Made by a program: the position numbers and the translations under genes. DNA of 64,000 nt from Solimonas_A sp052035235. GTDB taxonomy: Bacteria; Pseudomonadota; Gammaproteobacteria; Nevskiales; Nevskiaceae. The stretch spans positions 1 through 64,000 of the forward strand of contig JBPOHT010000029.1 in NCBI GenBank assembly GCA_052035235.1, written 5' to 3'. The notes beneath the pieces are model-generated. The model was not told the origin of the DNA. It saw nothing but the letters and a program-made list of their open reading frames with translations, and searched no databases. Positions within the stretch are counted from its first letter, which is position 1; each line of letters opens with the position of its first letter. Shown here piece after piece: positions 32,160 to 39,280 of this stretch.

Positions 32160-32318
32160 ATGAAGTGGTGGCATCGCTTCAGGCTGGCGGCCGTGGCGGT
32201 GCTGAGCCTCGGTGTGGCCCTGTTCTTCCTGTATTTCCTGTGCAGCCTGGCGCAGAAGCCCCTGGAGCACCTGGAGCACCTGGAACAGACGCTGGTGCCG
32301 GAGGCGGATTCCCGCTAG
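32160..32318 (+). CDS. Small single-pass membrane protein (52 aa)
   Basis: The start MKWWHRFRLAAVAVLSLGVA is preceded by GAGAGG at five bases. One hydrophobic segment covers residues 9-30, then a short Leu-Glu-His repeat (EHLEHLEQ) and an acidic tail. The frame is open further left but without a ribosome site. It converges on dnaE2, and the two stop codons share the palindrome CTAG (32315-32318). No family is recognised. The 233 bases before it hold nothing else that I can see. Confidence 0.6.
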   Translation: MKWWHRFRLAAVAVLSLGVALFFLYFLCSLAQKPLEHLEHLEQTLVPEADSR

Positions 32319-35300
32319 TGAAAATCCCGTGATTCCATCCGCATGCTGCCCAGCCAGCGGCTGTAGTCGCGTGCCTTTTCCAGCACCACGTTGATGACGC
32401 CATCGGCGATCTGCAGCTTGCCGCTGACCACGATCAGGGTCGAACCGATGATCTCGTGGCGCATCTCCTCCTGTGCTCGCGGCCAGACGATCAGGTTGGC
32501 GATCCCGGTTTCGTCCTCGATCGACATGAAGATCACTCCGGAGGCCGTACCGGGCCGCTGGCGGTGGGTGACGATGCCGGCCACGCGCACGGTCTGGCCA
32601 TTTTCGAGCTTGGCCAGGTCGGTGGCGCGGCGTACGCGCAGGCGGTCCAGCTTCGGGCGCAGCAGCGCCAGCGGATGGCGCCGCAATGTCAGCCCGGTGC
32701 TCTGGTAGTCGGCGACGATATCCTGGCCTTCCGTCGGGGCCTGCAGTGCTACCGCATCCTCCACGGCGGAATGGCCGGCCAGCATGCCGGGCAGGCGCTC
32801 GCTGCCCAGCGTGGCCCAGCGCGCGCGGTGGCGGTGGCCGCCGAGTGTCGCCAGCGCGTCGGCGCGGGCCAGGGCATCCAGCGACTTGCGTGGCAGCTTC
32901 AGCCGGTGTGACAGGTCATCCACGCTGGAGAAGTAGCGCTCGCGGCGTGCCTGCATCAACGCCAGGCCATCGGCTTCGGCAAAGCCCGAGACCATGCGCA
33001 GGCCCAGGCGCACGGCGGGCCTTTCGGCATCTGATGGTTCCAGTGTGCAATCCCAGTCGCTGTGCATGACGTCGGCGGGGTGGAACTCCACGCCGTGGCG
33101 GCGTGCATCGGCCATCAGTTGCGCCGGCGCATAGAAACCCATGGGCCAGCTGTTGATCAGCGCGGCGCAGAAGGCAGCGGGATGGTGGCACTTGAGCCAG
33201 GCGGAGACATAGGCCAGCTTGGCGAAACCGGCGGCATGGGACTCCGGGAAGCCGTAGTCGCCGAAGCCGAGAATCTGCTGGTAGATGCGCTCCGCAAATT
33301 CCTGCGTGTAGCCGTTCTTCAGCATGCCGCCGATCAGCTTGCCCTGCAGATGCTCTAGGCCGCCGCGCCGCTTCCAGGCCGCCATCGAACGGCGCAGGTT
33401 GTCGGCTTCGCCGGGCGTGAAGCTGGCGGCGACCATGGCGATCTCCATGACCTGTTCCTGGAACAGGGGGACGCCAAGGGTCCGCTTAAGGACTTTCTTC
33501 AGGGCCTCACTAGGATAATCCACGTCCTCCTTGCCGCTGCGCCGTCGCAGGTAAGGATGCACCATGTCGCCCTGGATCGGGCCGGGGCGGACGATCGCGA
33601 CCTGGACCGTCAAGTCGTAATGACTGCGCGGCTTGAGGCGCGGCAGCATCGACATCTGTGCACGCGACTCCACCTGGAAGACCCCGACCGAATCTGCCTT
33701 TTCCAGCATGTCGTAGGTGGGGCCATCCCCGTCCGGAATATCCTGCATGCGTTGCGGTGACCCGGGGCGGGGCGCGAGCAAGTCGAAGCACCGGCGGATT
33801 GCGCTGAGCATGCCCAGTGCCAGGCAATCCACCTTCAACAGCTTCAGTGACTCCAGATCATCCTTGTCCCACTGGATGATCGTGCGATTTTCCATCGCTG
33901 CGTTCTCCACCGGCACCAGCGTATGCAGCGGTGCTTCGGAGATGACAAAGCCGCCGACGTGCTGCGACAGGTGGCGTGGGAATTCCAACAGTTCCTCCAC
34001 GAAGGCCATCAGGTTCTTCGACATCGGTGCCTCCGGGTCTATGCCCAGTTGCCCGAAACGCTCCGCCATCTTCGCGGTGTCGTCGAACCAGTACATCGAT
34101 TTGGCCAAGGCGTCGATGTGATCCGGGCTGAAACCCAGCGCGTGTCCCACGTCGCGCAAGGCGCTACGCGGCTGGTAGCGGATCACCGTGGCGGCCAAGG
34201 CGGCGCGTTCGCGGCCGTAGCGGCGGTAGACGTACTGCATCACCTCCTCGCGCCGCTGATGCTCGAAGTCCACGTCGATGTCTGGCGGCTCGCCCCGTTC
34301 GCGCGACAGGAAGCGGCCGAACAGCAGGTTGCTGATGGCCGGGTCCATCTCGGTGACGTGCAAGGCGAAACAGACCGCGGAATTGGCCGCGGAGCCGCGG
34401 CCCTGGCAGAGGATTCCCTGTCCGCGCGCCCAGTGGACGATGTCGGCCACGGTCAGGAAGTAATGCTCGTAACCGAGCTCCTCGATCAACTGGAGCTCCT
34501 GCTCCAATTGGTCGCTGACCTTGGGCAACACGCCCCCGGGCCAACGCTCAGCGCTGCCCAGTCGGACGCGCTCGCGCAGGTAGCCGATGGGTGTGTGCCC
34601 CTCGGGCACCACCTCGTGTGGATAGCGGTAGCGCAACTCGGTGAGCTTGAACGTGCATCGATCCGCAATGCGCAGCGTTTCCGCCAGAAGCTCTGGTGGG
34701 TACAGTCGTCGCAACGTCTCCAGCGGACGCAGGTGACGCTCGCCGTTGGGAAACAGCTCGTGTCCGGACTCCGCGACGCTGCGACCTACGCGGATCGCGG
34801 TCATCACGTCATGCAGGCGGCGCCGTTCGCGCACGTGGTAGTGCACGCCGCCGGTGGCTACGCAGGGCAGGCCCGTCTCGCGTCCGAGCGTAAGCAGGAC
34901 TTCCATTCGTTGTGCATCGTCGGCCAGCAATAGCTGTGTGACGCCGATCCAACTGCGCTCTGGGAAATTTTCACGTAGCCAATGCGCGTCGCCGTCACGG
35001 ATCGTGGCGTCGGGGATCCAGATGGCAAGGCAGCGGTCCAGGCCCTTCTGAAAATCAGAACGTGCCAGTCGATACTTGCCTTTCTCGGCGCTACGCCGGC
35101 CCTTGGTGATCAGCAGGCAGATCTGCGAGTAGGCATCATGGTCCGGCGCCAACAGCACCAGGTGCAGGCCATCGGGCAGGCGAAACTCCGAGCCGACCAG
35201 CAGCTTGAGACCGGCTTTCTCCGCAGCATCGTGCGCACGCACGATGCCGGCCATGGAGCATTCATCGGTGATCGCCAGTGCGCCGTAGCCCATGGCCTGG

Positions 35301-35383
35301 GCGCGCTTCACCAGCTCATCCGCGTGCGAGGCGCCGCGCTGGAAGGAGAAGTTGCTGAGGCAGTGCAGTTCGGCGTAGCTCAT
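32315..35383 (-). CDS. dnaE2: Error-prone DNA polymerase III alpha-like subunit
   Basis: A 1022-residue DnaE2/ImuC polymerase. The start MSYAELHCLSNFSFQRGASH opens the PHP domain, with GLKLLVGSEF and the catalytic-core motif EPPDIDVDFEHQRREEVMQYVY, then FQVESRAQMSMLPRLKPR and the C-terminal OB fold (VRVAGIVTHRQRPGTASGVIF). It carries out translesion synthesis with ImuA and ImuB after DNA damage. The DnaE2 PHP lacks the full exonuclease ligand set. It is the last gene of the lexA2-imuA-imuB cassette but is separated from imuB by a VOC gene and a REPIN. Start at 35383 rather than nine codons upstream because that is the family start. Confidence 0.95.
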   Translation of the reverse strand: MSYAELHCLSNFSFQRGASHADELVKRAQAMGYGALAITDECSMAGIVRAHDAAEKAGLKLLVGSEFRLPDGLHLVLLAPDHDAYSQICLLITKGRRSAEKGKYRLARSDFQKGLDRCLAIWIPDATIRDGDAHWLRENFPERSWIGVTQLLLADDAQRMEVLLTLGRETGLPCVATGGVHYHVRERRRLHDVMTAIRVGRSVAESGHELFPNGERHLRPLETLRRLYPPELLAETLRIADRCTFKLTELRYRYPHEVVPEGHTPIGYLRERVRLGSAERWPGGVLPKVSDQLEQELQLIEELGYEHYFLTVADIVHWARGQGILCQGRGSAANSAVCFALHVTEMDPAISNLLFGRFLSRERGEPPDIDVDFEHQRREEVMQYVYRRYGRERAALAATVIRYQPRSALRDVGHALGFSPDHIDALAKSMYWFDDTAKMAERFGQLGIDPEAPMSKNLMAFVEELLEFPRHLSQHVGGFVISEAPLHTLVPVENAAMENRTIIQWDKDDLESLKLLKVDCLALGMLSAIRRCFDLLAPRPGSPQRMQDIPDGDGPTYDMLEKADSVGVFQVESRAQMSMLPRLKPRSHYDLTVQVAIVRPGPIQGDMVHPYLRRRSGKEDVDYPSEALKKVLKRTLGVPLFQEQVMEIAMVAASFTPGEADNLRRSMAAWKRRGGLEHLQGKLIGGMLKNGYTQEFAERIYQQILGFGDYGFPESHAAGFAKLAYVSAWLKCHHPAAFCAALINSWPMGFYAPAQLMADARRHGVEFHPADVMHSDWDCTLEPSDAERPAVRLGLRMVSGFAEADGLALMQARRERYFSSVDDLSHRLKLPRKSLDALARADALATLGGHRHRARWATLGSERLPGMLAGHSAVEDAVALQAPTEGQDIVADYQSTGLTLRRHPLALLRPKLDRLRVRRATDLAKLENGQTVRVAGIVTHRQRPGTASGVIFMSIEDETGIANLIVWPRAQEEMRHEIIGSTLIVVSGKLQIADGVINVVLEKARDYSRWLGSMRMESRDFH

Positions 35384-35448
35384 GCGGCCGTCTTTAACGG
35401 CCCGGAGCATCTGGTGCCGATGCGGGCGTTCATCATCGCTCCACCCTC

Positions 35449-35530
35449 GTCATACCGGCGAAAGCCGGTATCCAGTCCCACGGCGGCTACTCCTGTTCAG
35501 GACTGGATGCCGGCTTTCGCCGGTATGACG
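35449..35530. repeat. REPIN-type palindromic repeat, copy 4
   Basis: Full two-armed copy (GTCATACCGGCGAAAGCC ... GGCTTTCGCCGGTATGACG) located inside the mutagenesis cassette, between the VOC gene and dnaE2. It may make an intercistronic hairpin that lowers readthrough from imuB to dnaE2. Confidence 0.87.
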
Positions 35531-35537
35531 GATTTCA

Positions 35538-36137
35538 TCACTCGTCGCGCGGCCCGATCCAGAGATGCGGGTTATGGGCTACTTCCCAGAGGTGGCCGTC
35601 GGGATCGCTGAAGTAGCCCGAATAGCCGCCCCAGAACACCTTCTGGGCCGGCTTCACCAGGCGGGCGCCGGCCTCCAGGGCCTGCGTCATCAGGGCATCG
35701 ACCGCGTCCTCGGATTCCAGGTTGTGCGCCAGCGTGAAGCCGGAGAAACCGTTGCCGGCGGCAGGTACGCCGACGTCTTCCGCCAGGGCCTCGCGCCCGT
35801 ACAGGCCCAGCCAGCTGCCGTTGAGGCGGAAGAAGGCGACGTTGGGGTCCGAGTTCATGCGCGGCAGGCCCAGGCCCTGCTCGTAGAAGCGCACCGACTC
35901 CGCCATGTCGCGGACCGCCAGGGTAATCATGCTGATGCGGGGATTCATGGGCTCGGCTCCTGACAGGTCGGGGAGGGGCTGGAACAGTTTCGCCAGCACC
36001 TGCTCCAGGGCTTCGGAAAGCTTGATGGGCTCCGCGCGCGGGCGTAGCGAGCGGGTATTCGAGAGCAGTTGCTGCAGTGCCTGGTCGTCCCAGGACTGGA
36101 AGCGGGGAGTGGGATTTACGGCTTGGAGATCGTTCAT
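35538..36137 (-). CDS. VOC-fold protein with a 63-residue N-terminal extension
   Basis: A 199-residue protein. The VOC domain starts at residue 64 (MNPRISMITLAVRDMAESVRF) and ends EVAHNPHLWIG; the last Glu is the usual metal ligand. The first 63 residues (FQSWDDQALQQLLSNTRSL near 13-31) use G/C third positions like real coding sequence and form helices without a known match. The first ATG lies two bases after the imuB stop, supporting translation from 36137. However, AGGAG lies eight bases before an internal ATG at 35948, so a separate 136-residue VOC product is also possible. Confidence 0.75.
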   Translation of the reverse strand: MNDLQAVNPTPRFQSWDDQALQQLLSNTRSLRPRAEPIKLSEALEQVLAKLFQPLPDLSGAEPMNPRISMITLAVRDMAESVRFYEQGLGLPRMNSDPNVAFFRLNGSWLGLYGREALAEDVGVPAAGNGFSGFTLAHNLESEDAVDALMTQALEAGARLVKPAQKVFWGGYSGYFSDPDGHLWEVAHNPHLWIGPRDE

Positions 36138-36139
36138 CG

Positions 36140-37534
36140 TCAGGCCCAGAGTCCATGCATGAACCAGCTACCGTTCAGCGCATCGCGGTATACCCAGAGT
36201 TGCGAGCCGCTGTCGGATTCGGCGAGGAAATAGTCGCGCTGCGCATCGGCACCGTCCCACCAGCCCCCCTCGATACGCTCGGGGCGGCCACGCAGGCGCG
36301 GTGGCTGATGCAGCGCCTGGGGTCGCGCCAACAACCAGAACGGGCGCGGCGGGAACTCCGCCTGGCCCGGCTGTGGCTGGCGCGCGGCATGCCAACTGCG
36401 TTCCGGCAGGTGCTCGGCGCGCAGGCCCAGGAAGCGGATCGCATCGCTGCCCAGGCGCGCCTGGAGTTTCTCCAGCAGGCCCAGCCATTCGCCGTCCTGC
36501 TGCAGGCGCTGGTCGAACAGGTCTCCCTGGTGCAGGTCCGGCACCAGGAAGCGCTCGGCCCGCAACGTCAGCGCCAGCGAGGGTGCCGGCAAGGCCAGGC
36601 GCTCCAGCCGCTCGCGCACGATCACCAGGAAGTGCGCGGCATCGCGCGCGGGCGCGGTCAGGCGCAGGTCCATGCGCGTGCGCGGATGGCCTTCATGCTC
36701 GAACTCGAAGACGAAGTGCTGCACCGTGCTGTCGCGGGCACGCAGGTAACCCTGGAATTCCGTCAGCGCGCGGCGGATCGGGAACAGCAAACCCTCGGTG
36801 CTCTCGATGGCGCCGAGGAATTCCATACGGCGGCGGTAGACCTTGGGCGGCAGGTAGCGCTCTCGCGCATCGGGCCGCTGGCCCAGCAGGCGTTGCAGGT
36901 AATCCGGCAGTGCCGGGCCGAAACGCCGCGCCAGGCCGTCGGCCGGCAGGCGCAGCAGCTCTGCCAGGGTTTTCACGCCGCTGCTGGCGAGGCCTTCCAC
37001 CGCTTCGGGGAAGGGCAGCCAGGCCAGTGGGTAATAGCCCAGGCGTTCCGAGAGCTCGCGCGGTTTCAGGATGGGGCCGTCCTCGGCCTGGGCGTTCCAG
37101 GCCGCGGCTTCCGGCGTGGGACCGATGCCGATGCCGGCGGCATAGCCCAGGCCCTGCAGCGAGGTCTGCAGGCGCGGCAGCAGCGAGTCCAGGCCGCCGA
37201 AGTATTTCAGGCCGGAGCCGATCTCCAGCCACAGCATCTGCCGCGGCGTGTCAAAGAACAGCTCGCTGCCGAACTGCCGCGCCCAGTCGGCCAGGTGCTG
37301 TAGCGCCTGCTTCTCGGCGCGCGGCTGGCGCTCGGCCACGCGCAGCGCTGGCAGCAGGCCCTGGGCGGCGGGTACCGCCATGCCGGGCTCGATACGCTGG
37401 CGCGCGGCGGTTTCGTTGACGGCGATCAGCCGGCGCTTGCCGCCGCGGCGCTCATGCACCGCGAAGGGCAGCTCGGGCGGCGGGGCAAGGGCCTCCAGCG
37501 GCAGGGCGGGCAGATGAAGACAGAGCCATAGCAT
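36140..37534 (-). CDS. imuB: ImuB, Y-family polymerase-like mutagenesis protein
   Basis: A 464-residue protein of the catalytically silent Y-family branch. The start MLWLCLHLPALPLEAL lacks the metal Asp of true Y-family polymerases, and LFFDTPRQMLWLEIGSGLKYFGGL replaces the SxDE motif. A beta-clamp-binding motif, QGDLF, lies near residue 335. ImuB links ImuA and DnaE2 to the sliding clamp during translesion synthesis. It sits between imuA (18-base gap) and the VOC gene (two-base gap), so the unit is cotranscribed from lexA2. Confidence 0.94.
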   Translation of the reverse strand: MLWLCLHLPALPLEALAPPPELPFAVHERRGGKRRLIAVNETAARQRIEPGMAVPAAQGLLPALRVAERQPRAEKQALQHLADWARQFGSELFFDTPRQMLWLEIGSGLKYFGGLDSLLPRLQTSLQGLGYAAGIGIGPTPEAAAWNAQAEDGPILKPRELSERLGYYPLAWLPFPEAVEGLASSGVKTLAELLRLPADGLARRFGPALPDYLQRLLGQRPDARERYLPPKVYRRRMEFLGAIESTEGLLFPIRRALTEFQGYLRARDSTVQHFVFEFEHEGHPRTRMDLRLTAPARDAAHFLVIVRERLERLALPAPSLALTLRAERFLVPDLHQGDLFDQRLQQDGEWLGLLEKLQARLGSDAIRFLGLRAEHLPERSWHAARQPQPGQAEFPPRPFWLLARPQALHQPPRLRGRPERIEGGWWDGADAQRDYFLAESDSGSQLWVYRDALNGSWFMHGLWA

Positions 37535-37552
37535 GACGGGTGGTCCGTGAGG

Positions 37553-38230
37553 CTAGGTGAGGGCTGCACGGCGGACGGAGGGTGTCGCAGGTGCCAGGAA
37601 ATCCGACGCCCGTGGAGGAGCCGTTCGCCGGAAAGGGTCCACCTGCAACACGCCCGGCCGTCCGCCGCGCGCCTTCAGCAAATCGATCCGCAGTTTTCCG
37701 TTCTGCGGATTGAGCGCCATGCGCACCGCCGCCGTGCTGGGCGAGGTCAATGCGGACATGGGGCGAAACAGGAACAGCAGCGCCTGGCTGCCTTCGGCGG
37801 CGAGCTGCAGCCGGCGCAGTTCCAGCGCGTCGAGGCTTGCACCCCAGTACAGCACCGCGCTGACGGCGCCGCTGCGCAGGGCCTGTTCGGCAGCCCACTG
37901 CGCCTCGGCGCCTTCGGCGTCGATCCAGGCGATGCGCTCCAGCGGCAGGCCGCTCTGTGCCAGCGACGGCGCATAGGGCACGAAGGGCGGCTGCACGAAA
38001 GCCACGCGCTTCTCCAGGGCCAGGCGGCGAAGGGCCGGCAGCAGCAGCGAGACTTCGCCGATGCCCGGCGCGGCAGTGAGGATCTCCACCAGGCTGCCGC
38101 GCGGCCAGCCATGGCCGGGCAGCTGGCGGTCCAGCGCCAGGTGACCGCTGGCCACGGCGGGCACGGGGGCGGTTTCGACGCCGACCCAGACGCCGCGGAC
38201 CTGCCGCAGGGGATCCAGACGGGGGTTCAT
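37553..38230 (-). CDS. imuA: ImuA, RecA/SulA-like mutagenesis protein
   Basis: A 225-residue protein with the RecA-like start of ImuA (GHLALDRQLPGHGWPRGSLVEIL) and no proper Walker A (AAPGIGEVSLLLPAL). WGASLDALELRRLQLAAEGSQALLFLF matches ImuA. It works with ImuB and DnaE2 in damage-induced mutagenesis. The ATG overlaps the lexA2 stop by one base (TGATG), so expression follows LexA2 directly. A Pro/Ala-rich C-terminal tail is present. Confidence 0.92.
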   Translation of the reverse strand: MNPRLDPLRQVRGVWVGVETAPVPAVASGHLALDRQLPGHGWPRGSLVEILTAAPGIGEVSLLLPALRRLALEKRVAFVQPPFVPYAPSLAQSGLPLERIAWIDAEGAEAQWAAEQALRSGAVSAVLYWGASLDALELRRLQLAAEGSQALLFLFRPMSALTSPSTAAVRMALNPQNGKLRIDLLKARGGRPGVLQVDPFRRTAPPRASDFLAPATPSVRRAALT

Positions 38231-38889
38231 CAGGACTCCGGCGCGTCGCGGTTGAGGCGGATCAGCCCGGCGAACAGGCCTACGATCTCGCAGCGCTGGC
38301 GGCCGAGGTCGATCACGATCGGTGCGTAGCTCTGCTGGTCGTCGTTCTCGGACAGCAGGGTGACCATGCGGTCCTGCTGGCGGTAGCGCTTGAGCGTCAA
38401 CGTGGGCTCGCCGGTCAGGCGGTCCTCGATGGCGACGGCGACGATCTGGTTGTTGCGCGCCGTGGCCTGCTGGTGGATGCCCACCAGGTCGCCGGGCAGG
38501 ATGTGGGCGCGCTCCATCGAGCGGCCCTGCACGCGGTAGAGGAAATCGGCGCGCGGCTGGAACAGGGCAGGGTCCACCCGCAGCTGCTCCTCGATGTGAT
38601 CCGGCGCCAATACCGGCGAGCCGGCGGCGATGCGGCCTACCAGCGGCAGGCGCCAGGGATCGTTGGCGGCCAATGCGTCGGCATCCAGGATGCGGATGCC
38701 GCGCGAGGTATCGGGCAGCAGCTCGATCAGGCCCTTGGTGGCCAGGGCGCGCAGGTGCTGGTCCGCGGTCTGGCGCGTGATGCCCAGGGCGCTGGCGATG
38801 TCGCCGCGCGTCGGCGGCAGGCCCGAATCCCGCGCAAAGCGCAGGATGAAATCCATCAGGTCCTGCTGTCTGGCGGGGAGCTTGTGCAT
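38230..38889 (-). CDS. lexA2: LexA-type SOS repressor of the mutagenesis cassette
   Basis: A 219-residue LexA protein. The winged HTH covers residues 7-65 (PTRGDIASALGITRQTADQHL). Self-cleavage is expected at Ala89-Gly90 in GRIAAGSPVLA, with Ser124 in QGRSMERAHILPGDLV and Lys167 in TLKRYRQ as the dyad. On RecA-ssDNA activation it would cut itself and release its operon. As the first gene of lexA2-imuA-imuB it is likely the cassette-specific repressor; a second, global lexA may exist elsewhere. A palindromic box lies 15 bases upstream of the start codon. Confidence 0.94.
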   Translation of the reverse strand: MHKLPARQQDLMDFILRFARDSGLPPTRGDIASALGITRQTADQHLRALATKGLIELLPDTSRGIRILDADALAANDPWRLPLVGRIAAGSPVLAPDHIEEQLRVDPALFQPRADFLYRVQGRSMERAHILPGDLVGIHQQATARNNQIVAVAIEDRLTGEPTLTLKRYRQQDRMVTLLSENDDQQSYAPIVIDLGRQRCEIVGLFAGLIRLNRDAPES

Positions 38890-38904
38890 GGGAGAAACGA
38901 TATA

Positions 38905-38920
38905 CCTGACAGGCGTCAGG
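38905..38920. promoter_or_regulatory. Candidate LexA2 operator (CCTGAC-N4-GTCAGG)
   Basis: A perfect inverted repeat CCTGAC-AGGC-GTCAGG lies 15 bases upstream of the lexA2 start codon and next to a TATATC-like -10 on the minus strand. It fits the pattern CCT-N10-AGG and does not match the E. coli CTGT-N8-ACAG box. It is likely the autoregulatory SOS box of the cassette. Binding is inferred. Confidence 0.6.
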
Positions 38921-39073
38921 CATCAAGGCGGGTTCCGCAAAAAACCCTTGTGGACCGCGCCGAGCCCTTGATTCCGGTATGGATTTACCCGTGGCCGGCG
39001 CTGGATTTTCATCGTCCTGACCACATCGCTGCCTAGGCTGGCCGTTTTACCGACCGAGACGGAAAAGACGCCC

Positions 39074-39280
39074 ATGCCCCGTTCCCCCTTGCTGGCCGGC
39101 CTGCTGCTGGCCGCCGCCCTGAGCGCCTGCAGCCGCTCGGAAGCTCCCGAAACCACCACGCCAGGGTCCAACCCCGAAGAGCCGGCCCCGCGCGTGATGC
39201 GCTGCCCGCCGGCCCCGGGCGCGCAGGATGTGGCGGCACGCCAGGATGGCAACTGTGGTGAAACCGGGGCGCGCTCGTGA
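39074..39280 (+). CDS. Small lipoprotein preceding the phospholipase
   Basis: A 68-residue protein with a lipoprotein signal (MPRSPLLAGLLLAAALSAC; Cys19) and a short Pro/Glu-rich tail with two further cysteines (RCPPAPG; GNCGE). Its stop overlaps the GTG start of the Tat phospholipase as GTGA, so the two are translationally coupled. It may tether or assist the phospholipase; this is inference. No family is recognised. Confidence 0.7.
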   Translation: MPRSPLLAGLLLAAALSACSRSEAPETTTPGSNPEEPAPRVMRCPPAPGAQDVAARQDGNCGETGARS

